Below, in pieces: positions 35,364 to 44,175 of a stretch of DNA of 64,000 bases; positions within the stretch are counted from its first letter, which is position 1; each line of letters begins with the position of its first letter. Origin of the DNA: an uncultured bacterium (GTDB taxonomy: Bacteria; Planctomycetota; Phycisphaerae; Phycisphaerales; SM1A02); the NCBI GenBank assembly GCA_903831295.1, contig CAIKXA010000010.1, positions 29,345 to 93,344 of the forward strand, in the 5' to 3' direction. Under the pieces are notes generated by a model. It saw nothing but the letters and a program-made list of their open reading frames with translations, was not told the DNA's origin and did not search any database. Position numbers and translations under genes: made by a program.

Positions 35364-36660
35364 TTGGGCTTGAAATGTTCGCCAATCCAGGCCTGATGCG
35401 CTGATCGCGCCTATTTTCTCCGCGCGCGCGCGCGGGCGCGGGAACAATCTCAACGTATTGAATCTTCGGCGCGCTCCTGGGGCGACCCGTGGTCGCATCG
35501 GCGATATTCGCTTGGGCTATTTTTTGCAGCGCATCACGTCCCGACACCACGAATCCGAACGTGCAATATTGATCATCCAATCGGGCGGTTCCTTCGCGTG
35601 ACAGCGCGAAATAAAACTGGCTGCCAGCGGAATTTGGATCATCGCCGCGCGCCATTCCAACCACGCCTAAATCATGCGGCAAATCGCTTGGTTCCAACGC
35701 CAAGTTCCAGCCGGGTCCGCCGTCACCAGTGCCCGTTGGATCACCGCCTTGAATCACAAATGGTTGACCATCGCGGTTCATTGGAACAATGCGGTGGAAA
35801 ATAGTGTTGTTGTAAAAACCTTGATCGGCGAGCGTGACAAAGTTTCGCACCGTGGCTGGCGCCGCGTCCGGCGCCAACGCGATTCGAATCGGACCGGCGT
35901 CCGTCATCACAATTGCGTCAACATCAATTTCCGTGCGAAAGCCGCTTAAAACAATTGGCTCCGATGCGATCCATTGCGCGGAAGCCGCGACCACTTCTTG
36001 ATCGGCGGGATTGAGCAGTCGGTCGCCCCAACCAACCACGCGCGTGTAGGGTTCGTTGGAATCCTTGCGAAACCCACGCATGGTCCGCACCGATGGTGGA
36101 GGTCGCAGCGGTTCCAAAACAATCGGCGCGCCTATGGGTTTTGCATCCTCAAAAAGTTGTATCCACACAGCTTTGGACAAATCCTCAATTGTTGGAATCA
36201 TGGAGCGTATGTCAACGATGCCGGGAGTGACGCCAAGATCGCCCAAAGATTTTCCTTTGGTGTCCAACACTTCAATCGTGAGTCTGCCGTGGGTCGATGG
36301 TGCAAGCACTCGAACCTCAACGGGTTCTTGAGCGCGGTGAAATCTGCGCGCGCATTCCAGCGACGCGGATTGTGCGAGTGTGCTTCGCTCCATATTGGAA
36401 TTTTGTTTGTCGATCGCGTCCACGCTTGAGGATGCCGCGATAATTTGTCCGCCCTCATCTACTTTGGGCGGAACAATAGTTTGCGCGAAAGTTTCCGAAT
36501 CTGAAATCGCTGGTGTTTCAGCCAAGTTGGTTTGATCGGCGCTTTGACAAGACGCTAAACCGCAAATCATCGCCAAGGCGCAATATCCCAGCGTTTTGCA
36601 GCGGCGGACGCCCAAACGCGTTGATTCTTTGCAAGCCAAATGATCGCTTTGTTCAGGCAT
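35341..36660 (-). CDS. Exported cyclophilin-domain lipoprotein
   Basis: This 439-residue protein has an unusually long basic n-region before a lipoprotein signal (YCALAMICGLASC, lipobox LASC). A first domain of about 180 residues without a name follows (from RRFHRAQEPVEVRVL, with LTIEVLDTKGKSL). The cyclophilin domain occupies about residues 235-410: FHRIVPMNRDGQPFVIQGG, MARGDDPNSAGSQFYFA and DDQYCTFGFVVSGRD are all intact. A basic tail ends the protein. It probably assists folding of exported proteins at the outer side of the membrane. The gatB start lies only 25 bp away on the other strand. Confidence 0.88.
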   Translation of the reverse strand: MPEQSDHLACKESTRLGVRRCKTLGYCALAMICGLASCQSADQTNLAETPAISDSETFAQTIVPPKVDEGGQIIAASSSVDAIDKQNSNMERSTLAQSASLECARRFHRAQEPVEVRVLAPSTHGRLTIEVLDTKGKSLGDLGVTPGIVDIRSMIPTIEDLSKAVWIQLFEDAKPIGAPIVLEPLRPPPSVRTMRGFRKDSNEPYTRVVGWGDRLLNPADQEVVAASAQWIASEPIVLSGFRTEIDVDAIVMTDAGPIRIALAPDAAPATVRNFVTLADQGFYNNTIFHRIVPMNRDGQPFVIQGGDPTGTGDGGPGWNLALEPSDLPHDLGVVGMARGDDPNSAGSQFYFALSREGTARLDDQYCTFGFVVSGRDALQKIAQANIADATTGRPRSAPKIQYVEIVPAPARARGENRRDQRIRPGLANISSPIKSPQMR

Positions 36661-36685
36661 GACGATTCCACTTTATAGTGTCCTG

Positions 36686-38194
36686 ATGCAGAGTGCCATT
36701 GCCCAAACTCGGTTGATTGTTGGACTGGAGATTCATGTGGAGCTGTGCACGCGCAGCAAAATGTTCACGCGCGCGCCCAATCCGGCCCATGTGGACTTTG
36801 ATGGCTCCGATCCCAACTCGCTTGTGGACCCGTTGGTGGCCGCGCTTCCAGGAACATTGCCCGTGATGAACCGCGCCGCGGTGGAAATGTCCGCGCGCGT
36901 TGGCATGGCGCTTGGTTGTCTCATCGCAAATCAATGTCGATGGGATAGAAAAAATTATTTTTATCCCGATCTTCCAAAGGGTTATCAAATCAGCCAGTAC
37001 GACCAGCCTTTGTGTGGCGAAGGAAAGTTTGAATTGCCCATGGACGATGGCTCGACAAAGACCATTGGAATTATTCGCGCGCACTTGGAGGAGGACACCG
37101 GCAAGCTTGGTCACGAGCTTCCAGGTGGCCGCCATTACGATGGAAGTTTGGTGGACTTGAATCGCGCGGGCACGCCGCTGCTCGAAATTGTCACGGCGCC
37201 AGACTTTGCCAGCGCGGCTGAAGTGGTGGCATTTGCCCAGAATCTGCGGGTTTTGTGCCGCTTTCTTGGCGTGACCGAGGGCGTGATGCAGAAGGGGCAC
37301 ATGCGTTTCGAACCCAACATCAATGTTGAGATCACGCTGCAAGATGGCACAATCGTGCGCACGCCCATTGTGGAGGTGAAAAACTTGAACTCATTCAAGG
37401 CCGTGAAGGGCGCGATTGAATATGAGTTTGTGCGCCAAGTGGACGCGTGGAAGCAAGATGGTCGCGTGATGGGCCGCGGCATGAAAGCAACTCGTGGATG
37501 GCTTGATGAAAAATTGGAGACGGTGTTGCAGCGCGAAAAAGAGGACGCGCATGATTATCGATATTTTCCAGATCCCGATCTTGTTCCTGTGCAAATGGAC
37601 GCGGCGTGGCTGCAAGAAATTCGCGCCTCGCTTACGGAGCAACCGCTGAGTCGCCAGCGCCGCTATCAACACGAGTGGGGCTTGTTGCCCGTTGACGCGG
37701 AGAACTTGGTGGCCGAGCGCGACGACTGTTTCTATTTTGAGAAGTGCGTGGCCGCCGCGGGCGCAACGGCGGCGGCGGGATTTGCGGTTGGAAAATTATT
37801 GCTCAACGCGGGCTCCAAGCGCGCCAATGAAAAGAAATGCCTGATCCACCAACTCGGCGCAACGCCGGCGCAAGTGGCGGAACTTGTGAAATTGCGCGAA
37901 GCCAATGATGTTGGACCGCAAGCCGCCGATCAATTATTTGGATTCATGTGTGATTCGGATGACACGGTTTTGGCGTTGGCGCAAACGCACGGACTTCTTC
38001 AAGTGCGCGATGACTCCGCGCTTGATGCATGGGTTGAGGAGGCAATTCTTGCGCAGCCGCAAGCAGCCATTGATGTTGCCGCGGGTAAGGACGCCGCGAC
38101 CGGCCGCTTGGTGGGCCACGTTATGAAGCTTTCCAAGGGCAAGGCAGATGCCAAGAGCATCAATGAACGTTTGATCAAGCGACTGAGAAAATAA
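36686..38194 (+). CDS. gatB: Asp-tRNA(Asn)/Glu-tRNA(Gln) amidotransferase subunit B
   Basis: GatB binds misacylated tRNA and, with GatA and GatC, turns Glu-tRNA(Gln) or Asp-tRNA(Asn) into the correct species. The ATG at 36686 (MQSAIAQTRLIVGLEIHVEL) is the conventional start; an earlier frame from 36659 exists. Signature stretches are LEIHVELCTRSKMF, FYPDLPKGYQISQYDQPLC and HLEEDTGKL, then LVDLNRAGTPLLEIVT and RFEPNINVEI. The C-terminal YqeY-like domain ends KADAKSINERLIKRL. gatA and gatC are not in the window. At 502 residues it has the family length. Confidence 0.96.
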   Translation: MQSAIAQTRLIVGLEIHVELCTRSKMFTRAPNPAHVDFDGSDPNSLVDPLVAALPGTLPVMNRAAVEMSARVGMALGCLIANQCRWDRKNYFYPDLPKGYQISQYDQPLCGEGKFELPMDDGSTKTIGIIRAHLEEDTGKLGHELPGGRHYDGSLVDLNRAGTPLLEIVTAPDFASAAEVVAFAQNLRVLCRFLGVTEGVMQKGHMRFEPNINVEITLQDGTIVRTPIVEVKNLNSFKAVKGAIEYEFVRQVDAWKQDGRVMGRGMKATRGWLDEKLETVLQREKEDAHDYRYFPDPDLVPVQMDAAWLQEIRASLTEQPLSRQRRYQHEWGLLPVDAENLVAERDDCFYFEKCVAAAGATAAAGFAVGKLLLNAGSKRANEKKCLIHQLGATPAQVAELVKLREANDVGPQAADQLFGFMCDSDDTVLALAQTHGLLQVRDDSALDAWVEEAILAQPQAAIDVAAGKDAATGRLVGHVMKLSKGKADAKSINERLIKRLRK

Positions 38195-38285
38195 ATATGA
38201 ACGTTCAAGCAAGCACGCATAATTCCAAACTCAACTACAACAAATTGCGCGGCAATCACGGCGCGCGTTATCAACGGAGCGCGAC

Positions 38286-38849
38286 ATGAACGAGCCAAAT
38301 CTAGAGCCTGGTGAAGTGGTCGTCACGCATGAAGCCATCGCGCGTCGGCTGCCCGTGCTTGCCGCGGAAATCGCCGCGTCGCTTGGCGGCAATGTGGACG
38401 GTCTTGTGATCATGCCAGTGCTCACTGGCGCGTTGGTGTTTGCAGCTGATCTCATTCGTTGCATCCCAAATCGCTTGCGCATTGATCTCATCACAGCTCG
38501 CAGTTACGGCGCGGGCACGCACAGTCAAGGTCCAAAGCTTGAGGGCGGCGTTCCCGAGGGCGTGAAGGGGCGCCATGTTTTGATTGTGGATGACATTCTT
38601 GACAGCGGACGCACCATTCAGTTTTTGCGCAAAAGTGTGCTGGAAAGCGGCGCTTTAAGTGTGCGCGCCTGCGTGTTGTTGCGCAAGCAATTGCCCGAAG
38701 CGTTGGAGACGCCTTGCGAATTTGTGGGGTTTGAAGTGCCGGATTTATTCGTTGCGGGATACGGTCTTGATTGCGATGGTTGGTTTCGAAATCTTCCAGA
38801 TGTGGTGGCGCTGCGTCCATGTGGACAAACTCAAAACCTCGTGCGCTAA
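38286..38849 (+). CDS. hpt: Hypoxanthine phosphoribosyltransferase
   Basis: It salvages hypoxanthine and/or guanine by transfer to PRPP, giving IMP or GMP. The 187-residue protein has the type I PRTase motif HVLIVDDILDSGRT at about residues 96-109, the flexible-loop residues near ITARSYG and the C-terminal purine site FVAGYGLDCDGWFRNLP, where the Asp contacts the base. It lies 91 bp after gatB on the same strand. Preference between hypoxanthine and guanine cannot be decided from sequence alone. It ends 2 bp before the convergent dnaJ-like gene. Confidence 0.93.
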   Translation: MNEPNLEPGEVVVTHEAIARRLPVLAAEIAASLGGNVDGLVIMPVLTGALVFAADLIRCIPNRLRIDLITARSYGAGTHSQGPKLEGGVPEGVKGRHVLIVDDILDSGRTIQFLRKSVLESGALSVRACVLLRKQLPEALETPCEFVGFEVPDLFVAGYGLDCDGWFRNLPDVVALRPCGQTQNLVR

Positions 38850-38851
38850 TT

Positions 38852-39757
38852 TTATTTCGCTTGCAGTTGCGCCCACGGTTCACCCGCGCGCGGTGAAGGC
38901 AAGCGTTCGCCCAACGCGCGCATGAATTCCGCGTCTTCCTTGGACAACGTCGTTGGCGGCTCAATGCGCACAACGGCGTAGAAATCCCCAACGCCTTGCG
39001 CGCCCTGAATGCCCTTGGCTTTCAAGCGAAGTTTGCGGCCGCTTGGGGTTCCCGCCTCAATGCGAATTTCCGCGGAGCCTTGCAAAAGCGGAACGGAAAC
39101 TTTCGCGCCCAACGTTGCTTCAACAATAGAAATTGGAACGTCAAGAAGAATGTCAAGTTCGTCGCGGCGAAACCACGGATGCGACGCCACCTTCACGGAC
39201 AAAACCAAATCGCCGTTGGGGCCGCCGCCCGCGCCCGCGCCGCCCTTGCCACGCACGCGCAATTGTCCGTCGGAAGAAATGCCTGGCGGAATGCGCACGT
39301 CAAGCACAATCGCACCGTTTGGTCCTTGCAAATCGATGTGATGCATTCCGCCCAACGCGGCGGTCATAAATCCAACTTGAATTGTGGAGGTTAAATCCTC
39401 GCCGGGTTGCGGACCGCGCGCGCGCTTGCCACGACCGCGTCCGCCACCGCCCATGAAATTTCCAAAGATGGATTCAAGCGTTTCGGCGTCGGCGCCGCCG
39501 TAGCCGCCGCCAGAATTTCCGCCACCCATGCTGGATTGCGATTCACCTGCGTGACCAAAGCGATCGTATTTGGCGCGCTTATCCGCGTCGGAAAGAATGT
39601 CGTAGGCGTCCTGCGTTTCTTTAAACATGGCCGCGGCGTTTGCAGCCTTGTTTAAATCAGGATGATATTTTCGCGCCAACTTGCGGTGCGCGCTGCGAAT
39701 TTGATCCGCGGTCGCGTCGCGCGCCACCCCAAGAATTTCGTAGTAATCGCGCGCCAT
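38852..39757 (-). CDS. DnaJ-family co-chaperone without zinc finger (CbpA-like)
   Basis: The J domain (residues 1-70) includes DYYEILGVARDATADQIRSA and the HPD tripeptide in RKYHPDLNKA, needed to stimulate DnaK. A Gly-rich linker with GFGN-like segments (MGGGNSGGGYGGAD) and a C-terminal peptide-binding domain (GGMHHIDLQGP, VRIPPGISSDGQLRV) follow. The CxxCxGxG zinc repeats of true DnaJ are missing, so it is of the CbpA/type B class, 301 residues. It sits 3 bp after ptsN and is the last gene of the metK-rsmB-ptsN-dnaJ run. Confidence 0.92.
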   Translation of the reverse strand: MARDYYEILGVARDATADQIRSAHRKLARKYHPDLNKAANAAAMFKETQDAYDILSDADKRAKYDRFGHAGESQSSMGGGNSGGGYGGADAETLESIFGNFMGGGGRGRGKRARGPQPGEDLTSTIQVGFMTAALGGMHHIDLQGPNGAIVLDVRIPPGISSDGQLRVRGKGGAGAGGGPNGDLVLSVKVASHPWFRRDELDILLDVPISIVEATLGAKVSVPLLQGSAEIRIEAGTPSGRKLRLKAKGIQGAQGVGDFYAVVRIEPPTTLSKEDAEFMRALGERLPSPRAGEPWAQLQAK

Positions 39758-39760
39758 GCG

Positions 39761-40222
39761 TCACTCCGCGGTTTCGGCTTTGCGAAATAAACTGTACAGC
39801 GCATCGGCGCTGAGAGCTGAATATAATTTTTCTCGGAAATCCGGATTGGTCATCAAGCGGCTCACCCGACCAAGCGCTTGGATATGTTCGGACACGGCTT
39901 CGGGCGGACTCACCAACAGCACCACTAAGCGGACTGGCTTCTTATCGATCGAGTCGTACTCCATGGGCTGCGCTGGCTTGCCGATCGCCATGGCAATACG
40001 CTTCACCGAGGAACTTTTCCCGTGGGGTAATGCAAGGCCTTCGCCAATACCCGTGGAGCGTTGCGCCTCGCGCTGCCAAACAATTTGCTTCACTGCTTCA
40101 GCGTCGGCCACCGCGCCCGACGCCGCGAGGGCATCGACCAACTCGCTGATCACGCCACGCTTGTCGTGGGCAACCAAAGGAACTTTGACGCAATCAATAT
40201 TTAATACTTCAAGAACATTCAT
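39761..40222 (-). CDS. ptsN: PTS IIA-like nitrogen-regulatory protein
   Basis: This 153-residue EIIA(Ntr)/fructose-type domain starts at MNVLEVLNIDCVKV; the frame extends to 40261. The phosphorylated histidine lies in RSTGIGEGLALPHGKSSSV. The remaining core (LVVLLVSPPEAVSEHIQALG) fits the family. No sugar permease, HPr or enzyme I gene is nearby, so a regulatory role is more likely than sugar transport. The gene lies between rsmB and the dnaJ-like gene with short gaps. Confidence 0.85.
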   Translation of the reverse strand: MNVLEVLNIDCVKVPLVAHDKRGVISELVDALAASGAVADAEAVKQIVWQREAQRSTGIGEGLALPHGKSSSVKRIAMAIGKPAQPMEYDSIDKKPVRLVVLLVSPPEAVSEHIQALGRVSRLMTNPDFREKLYSALSADALYSLFRKAETAE

Positions 40223-40279
40223 AGGAAATTCTGGCGATTTGGTGAATGCTACCAAGAGCATGCCTTATTCGGTCATCAA

Positions 40280-41626
40280 TTATCCGTGATTTGTGAAGAT
40301 TGCCGCGAATGCCCCATCCTGCCACATGGTGGGGGTTTCACCAGGCAATCCTTGGGGAATATTGCGCTCGCTGCGGCGCATTGGCATTTTGATCCGCTGC
40401 GAAATCCAAGTTGCCATGCGCTCATTTTCCTCTTGCTCAAGACTGCATGTGGCGTACAGCAGCGTTGCATTTTCGGCCAACAGCGGTCGATGGTCGTCCA
40501 CGATTTTTCGCTGAAGCACAATCAGGCGATCCATCATCTTCAAATCAAATCGATATTTCGCCTCCGGCCTTCGCGCGAACACGCCACTGTTGGAGCAAGG
40601 CACATCAAGCACAAGCACGTCGGCTTTGCCAAACCACTTTCCAATGTCTTGCGGAGTGGCCACTTGAATGTTGTTCAGTCCAGCCAGGCTGGCGCGCCGA
40701 GCCGCGTCGGTAAGCGACGCGCGCCTGTCCGCATCTGGTTCGCTGGCGATGATTTGCGCGCCGGGATATTTCGCCGCCAGTTGCAATGTCTTTGTGCCTC
40801 GGCCAGCGCATGCGTCAATAATAATTTTGGGAGCCGACACTTCCAAAAGTGAAACTGCAAGCGCGCTACCAACATCTTGCACGCGAGCCAGTGGATATTT
40901 TTCCAGCGCCGCCAGAAGCGCCACGTGCGAGCCATTCCAAATACGCGCGCCCGGAGCGCCGTGCGCCGCGGTTTCAGGCTCATCGGCTGGAAGTCCGTAC
41001 AGAACAAGCGGCGGATCCGTGAGTCCGTGAAAGCAAATTCGCCGCGCGTCTTTCACGCTCATTCGATTGGTCCAGCGCAAAACCACATCTAGCGGATGGC
41101 TTGATTGTTGCGACAGGCGCTCGGGCGCGGAACTAGCGAACACATCCTCCGACAAACTCCAAGCGCCGCCATCTTCAAGAGGCAGGTGGTAGCGCTCTGG
41201 AGTTGGAAATTTCGCAAAGGCCTGCGCGGATAATTTCTCCACGCGCAGTGCCGCGATCTTGCGCAAAATAGCGTTCACCATTCCGCCAGCGCCCACGCGC
41301 ACGGCGGTCTTGGCCCACTCCACAGTTTCATCTAGCACCGCGTGGTCGGGCACGCGGTCCATTAAAAGCAATTGCGCCGCGCCACCCAGCAACGCCGCTT
41401 GCATTCCAGGTTGAATGGTGTGCCAAGGTCGATCCAGCAACGGCGCGATCACCGCTTGCAGCGTGAGCCAACGTCGAACAACTTGCAATTCAATGGTGCG
41501 CCCAAGCGCGCGATCGCGTGGCTCAATGGCGCTGTCTTGAGCGGCATCAACTTGAAAGTCAAAGCGCGGCCACTCTCGCGCGCACAATGCAATGCGTTCA
41601 TATGCGGCGGCGCGTCCGGGATTCAA
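40280..41626 (-). CDS. rsmB: 16S rRNA cytosine-C5 methyltransferase RsmB
   Basis: It methylates C967 of 16S rRNA (E. coli numbering). The N-terminal NusB-like RNA-binding domain spans about residues 1-130 ([20 protein letters not shown], then [10 protein letters not shown]). The methyltransferase domain has [20 protein letters not shown] for SAM binding and DVPCSNSGV, where the first cysteine acts in product release. [11 protein letters not shown] carries the nucleophile. Length 448 fits. Its first 4 bases overlap the metK stop (ATGA at 41623-41626), so it is coupled to the enzyme that supplies its methyl donor. Confidence 0.93.
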   Translation of the reverse strand: MNPGRAAAYERIALCAREWPRFDFQVDAAQDSAIEPRDRALGRTIELQVVRRWLTLQAVIAPLLDRPWHTIQPGMQAALLGGAAQLLLMDRVPDHAVLDETVEWAKTAVRVGAGGMVNAILRKIAALRVEKLSAQAFAKFPTPERYHLPLEDGGAWSLSEDVFASSAPERLSQQSSHPLDVVLRWTNRMSVKDARRICFHGLTDPPLVLYGLPADEPETAAHGAPGARIWNGSHVALLAALEKYPLARVQDVGSALAVSLLEVSAPKIIIDACAGRGTKTLQLAAKYPGAQIIASEPDADRRASLTDAARRASLAGLNNIQVATPQDIGKWFGKADVLVLDVPCSNSGVFARRPEAKYRFDLKMMDRLIVLQRKIVDDHRPLLAENATLLYATCSLEQEENERMATWISQRIKMPMRRSERNIPQGLPGETPTMWQDGAFAAIFTNHG

Positions 41627-42831
41627 CGCTTGGACCGCAATCGTTGCGCGGCCTTTGCAAGAGCGGGGGCGTCCTCAGTTTTTTCCCACGTGAATGTGCC
41701 CTTGCCGCCTTCGCCAGGCTTACGACCAAAGTGGCCGTGCGCCGCGGTTGGCGTGTAGATGGGCTTGAGCAAATCCAAATGTTTGATGATGCCCGCTGGA
41801 GTCAGATCAAAGAAACCCTGAACCAACTTGGACAATTGCGCGTCGGCAATTTCGCCGGTGCCTTGCGTGTCAATGTGCACGCTCACTGGTTCCGCAACGC
41901 CAATCGCGTATGAAAGTTGAACTTCACACACTTTCGCCAACTTCGCCGCGACAATATTCTTGGCCATGTGGCGCGCCATGTACGCCGCGCTGCGATCCAC
42001 TTTGCTCGGATCCTTGCCACTGAAAGCTCCGCCACCGTGCCGACCGCGGCCACCATATGTGTCCACGATAATTTTTCGGCCAGTCAAGCCGCAATCACCG
42101 TGTGGACCGCCAATTTCAAAGCGGCCTGTTGGATTTACAAACACGCGAATGTTGTTGTTCCACCATCGTCCAAGCGACGGCTTGATAATGTGTTGAATCA
42201 CTTCTTGCTTGAGTCGATCTTGCTTCTCGTTCCACATGGGCGCGTGTTGCGTGGACAGAACCACGGTGTCAATGCGCGTTGGAATGAGCCCGTCGTATTC
42301 AACGGTGACTTGGCTCTTGGCATCGGGGCGCAAGCCTTCAATCCCGCACTTCTCGCGGATATTCGCTTGGCGGCGCACGAGATCATGCGCCATTTGAATT
42401 GGCAGCGGCATCAGTTCCGCGGTTTCGTTGCATGCAAATCCAAACATCATTCCTTGGTCGCCGGCGCCTTGCGCCTTTTTCTTTTTGCTCTTGGATTGCT
42501 TGGTGTTCACGCCGCGCGCGATGTCGGGACTTTGCTTTCCAAGCGCAACGCTCACGCCACAACTGCGTCCATCAAATCCTTTGTCGGCGTCGTCGTAGCC
42601 GGCCTTGAGCACGGTGCTGCGCACAACGCCCGGAATATCAACCCAACCAGTCGTGGTCACTTCACCGGCGATCACGCACAGCCCAGTGGTCACCAATGTT
42701 TCACAAGCCACGCGGCTCTTGGGATCTTGCGCCAGCATGGCGTCCAAGATGGCGTCGGAAATTTGGTCAGCCAGTTTGTCCGGGTGGCCCATTGACACTG
42801 ACTCGCTTGTGAAAAGATGCTTTGATGACAT
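41623..42831 (-). CDS. metK: S-adenosylmethionine synthetase
   Basis: It makes SAM from methionine and ATP. The 402-residue protein starts [34 protein letters not shown], the [24 protein letters not shown] block and the [20 protein letters not shown]-loop-like motif are all present. The mobile active-site loop between IARGVN and GAGDQG is longer than in E. coli and Lys-rich ([12 protein letters not shown]). No SAM riboswitch was found upstream; 132 bp separate it from the divergent bfn gene. Confidence 0.96.
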   Translation of the reverse strand: MSSKHLFTSESVSMGHPDKLADQISDAILDAMLAQDPKSRVACETLVTTGLCVIAGEVTTTGWVDIPGVVRSTVLKAGYDDADKGFDGRSCGVSVALGKQSPDIARGVNTKQSKSKKKKAQGAGDQGMMFGFACNETAELMPLPIQMAHDLVRRQANIREKCGIEGLRPDAKSQVTVEYDGLIPTRIDTVVLSTQHAPMWNEKQDRLKQEVIQHIIKPSLGRWWNNNIRVFVNPTGRFEIGGPHGDCGLTGRKIIVDTYGGRGRHGGGAFSGKDPSKVDRSAAYMARHMAKNIVAAKLAKVCEVQLSYAIGVAEPVSVHIDTQGTGEIADAQLSKLVQGFFDLTPAGIIKHLDLLKPIYTPTAAHGHFGRKPGEGGKGTFTWEKTEDAPALAKAAQRLRSKR

Positions 42832-42963
42832 TCCGGTTTCCTTATTGAAGGTGTTGTGAGAAGTGTTGTTAAAAGTGTTTCAAATTACAGTGCGAATGAA
42901 GCGGACTATGGTAGCGAGCCCTTTGATTCCTGTGGCGTCCTACACTATCCGTCGGAGAACCCA

Positions 42964-43449
42964 ATGAATATTCCAATGCAACTCTCGCGAATTTTCATTC
43001 GTGAAATGACGGACATGCAAATCATTGAACTTTCGGAAGTGGGCGGTACGCGCGCGTTTCCAATTGTGATTGGTTTGCCCGAGGCGTTCGCCATCGAGCG
43101 ACGCCTGAAAGGCATTGAAATTTCACGGCCGCAGACCCACGATTTGCTGGCCAACACCATCGAGTCGCTTGGCGGCGAGTTGCGCCGCATTGAAATCACC
43201 AATCTGGACAACGGAACTTTTTTTGCCCGGTTGATCGTGTCCAGGGGCGAGCACGAGATTGAAATTGACTCGCGTCCATCCGACGCCATCGCGCTTGGAA
43301 TTGCAAAGAGCGTTCCAATTTTGGTGGCCGAGGAAGTGCTGGAAGCCGCCAGTGCCCAAGCCGCGGCTGGAATGAATCCAGTGCCAGAGATCAGCGCCGA
43401 TATGGAAGATGAAGACGACGATCAAGAAGATGAAGACGAGAATTTGTGA
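42964..43449 (+). CDS. Bifunctional nuclease (DUF151) family protein
   Basis: GGAG 8 bp before ATG 42964 fixes the start, giving 161 residues; the frame is open from 42856. The BFN/DUF151 core is clear: FPIVIGLPEAFAIERRLKG, RPQTHDLLANTIESLGGEL, IDSRPSDAIALGIAKSVPIL. A strongly acidic tail ends the protein. Members are described as DNase/RNase-like in plants and are widespread in bacteria with an uncertain role. The HAD gene starts at the base after its stop. Confidence 0.9.
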   Translation: MNIPMQLSRIFIREMTDMQIIELSEVGGTRAFPIVIGLPEAFAIERRLKGIEISRPQTHDLLANTIESLGGELRRIEITNLDNGTFFARLIVSRGEHEIEIDSRPSDAIALGIAKSVPILVAEEVLEAASAQAAAGMNPVPEISADMEDEDDDQEDEDENL

Positions 43450-44103
43450 GTGACAACGCAAACTGACCGCGCCATTTCTTGGGTTGTGTTTGATCTTGGC
43501 GGAGTGATCGTTCGCATTCACCACTCTTGGCAGCAGGCCGCAACGGTTGCGGGAGTGCATGGCGTGAATCATTCCGCGCATGATCCCACGCGGCATCGCG
43601 CGGAGGATTTTGGAAAACTTGTTTCTGAACATCAGCGTGGCGTTCTTTCGCATGATGGTTTTTGCGAAGGCGTGAGTCAGTTGACCGCCAGTCTTGTGAG
43701 CGCTCGCGATGTGGCGCGCATTCACGATTCCGTAATTGTTGGCGCTTATGAAGGCGCGGAGCAACTGTTGCTGGATTTGAAACAGCGCGGCGTATTTACG
43801 GCATGTCTTTCCAACACCAATCAGCGGCACTGGGAATTGATGGGATCCATCGCGGCTTTCGCGGCAATTCAGCATCGCCACGCCTCGCACTTGTTTCAAT
43901 TGGAGAAGCCAAATCAAGCCATTTTTCAGGCATTCGAGCGCGCCACCCAAGCGCGTGCCGCGGACATTCTTTACTTTGACGACATTGCGGAAAATGTCGA
44001 CGCAGCCACACAAGCGGGTTGGCGCGCGATACAGATTGATCCGCATTGTGAAACTGTTCCGCAAATTCGCCGCGCCTTGGCAACGCACGGAGTGTTGCCA
44101 TGA
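43450..44103 (+). CDS. HAD-superfamily hydrolase
   Basis: A GTG directly after the bfn stop starts this 217-residue protein. HAD motif I is WVVFDLGGVIVRIHHSW (nucleophile Asp in DLGGV, as in YihX-like phosphatases). Motif II is CLSNTNQRHW, motif III the Lys in LEKPNQAIFQ, and motif IV LYFDDIAENVDAA. The cap is alpha-helical (residues 20-90). Such enzymes remove phosphate from small sugars or nucleotides, or act as haloacid dehalogenases. The substrate is not known. truD follows after 72 bp. Confidence 0.88.
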   Translation: MTTQTDRAISWVVFDLGGVIVRIHHSWQQAATVAGVHGVNHSAHDPTRHRAEDFGKLVSEHQRGVLSHDGFCEGVSQLTASLVSARDVARIHDSVIVGAYEGAEQLLLDLKQRGVFTACLSNTNQRHWELMGSIAAFAAIQHRHASHLFQLEKPNQAIFQAFERATQARAADILYFDDIAENVDAATQAGWRAIQIDPHCETVPQIRRALATHGVLP

Positions 44104-44175
44104 AATTGTTTTCGCAGTCACGCCTACGCTTTTGTGTTCGTCCGCGCCTCGCAATTTCTTCGCGCGGGCCTCGCC

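Noticed and set aside
41917..42795. 292-codon open frame on the + strand
   Set aside because: It is antisense to metK, which is certain. Its His/Ala-rich composition is that of a shadow frame.
42832..42963. SAM riboswitch upstream of metK
   Set aside because: The 132-bp gap has no recognisable aptamer core or terminator/antiterminator pair.
43123..44154. 343-codon open frame on the - strand
   Set aside because: It is antisense to bfn and the HAD gene, both with strong motifs, and has no family features of its own.
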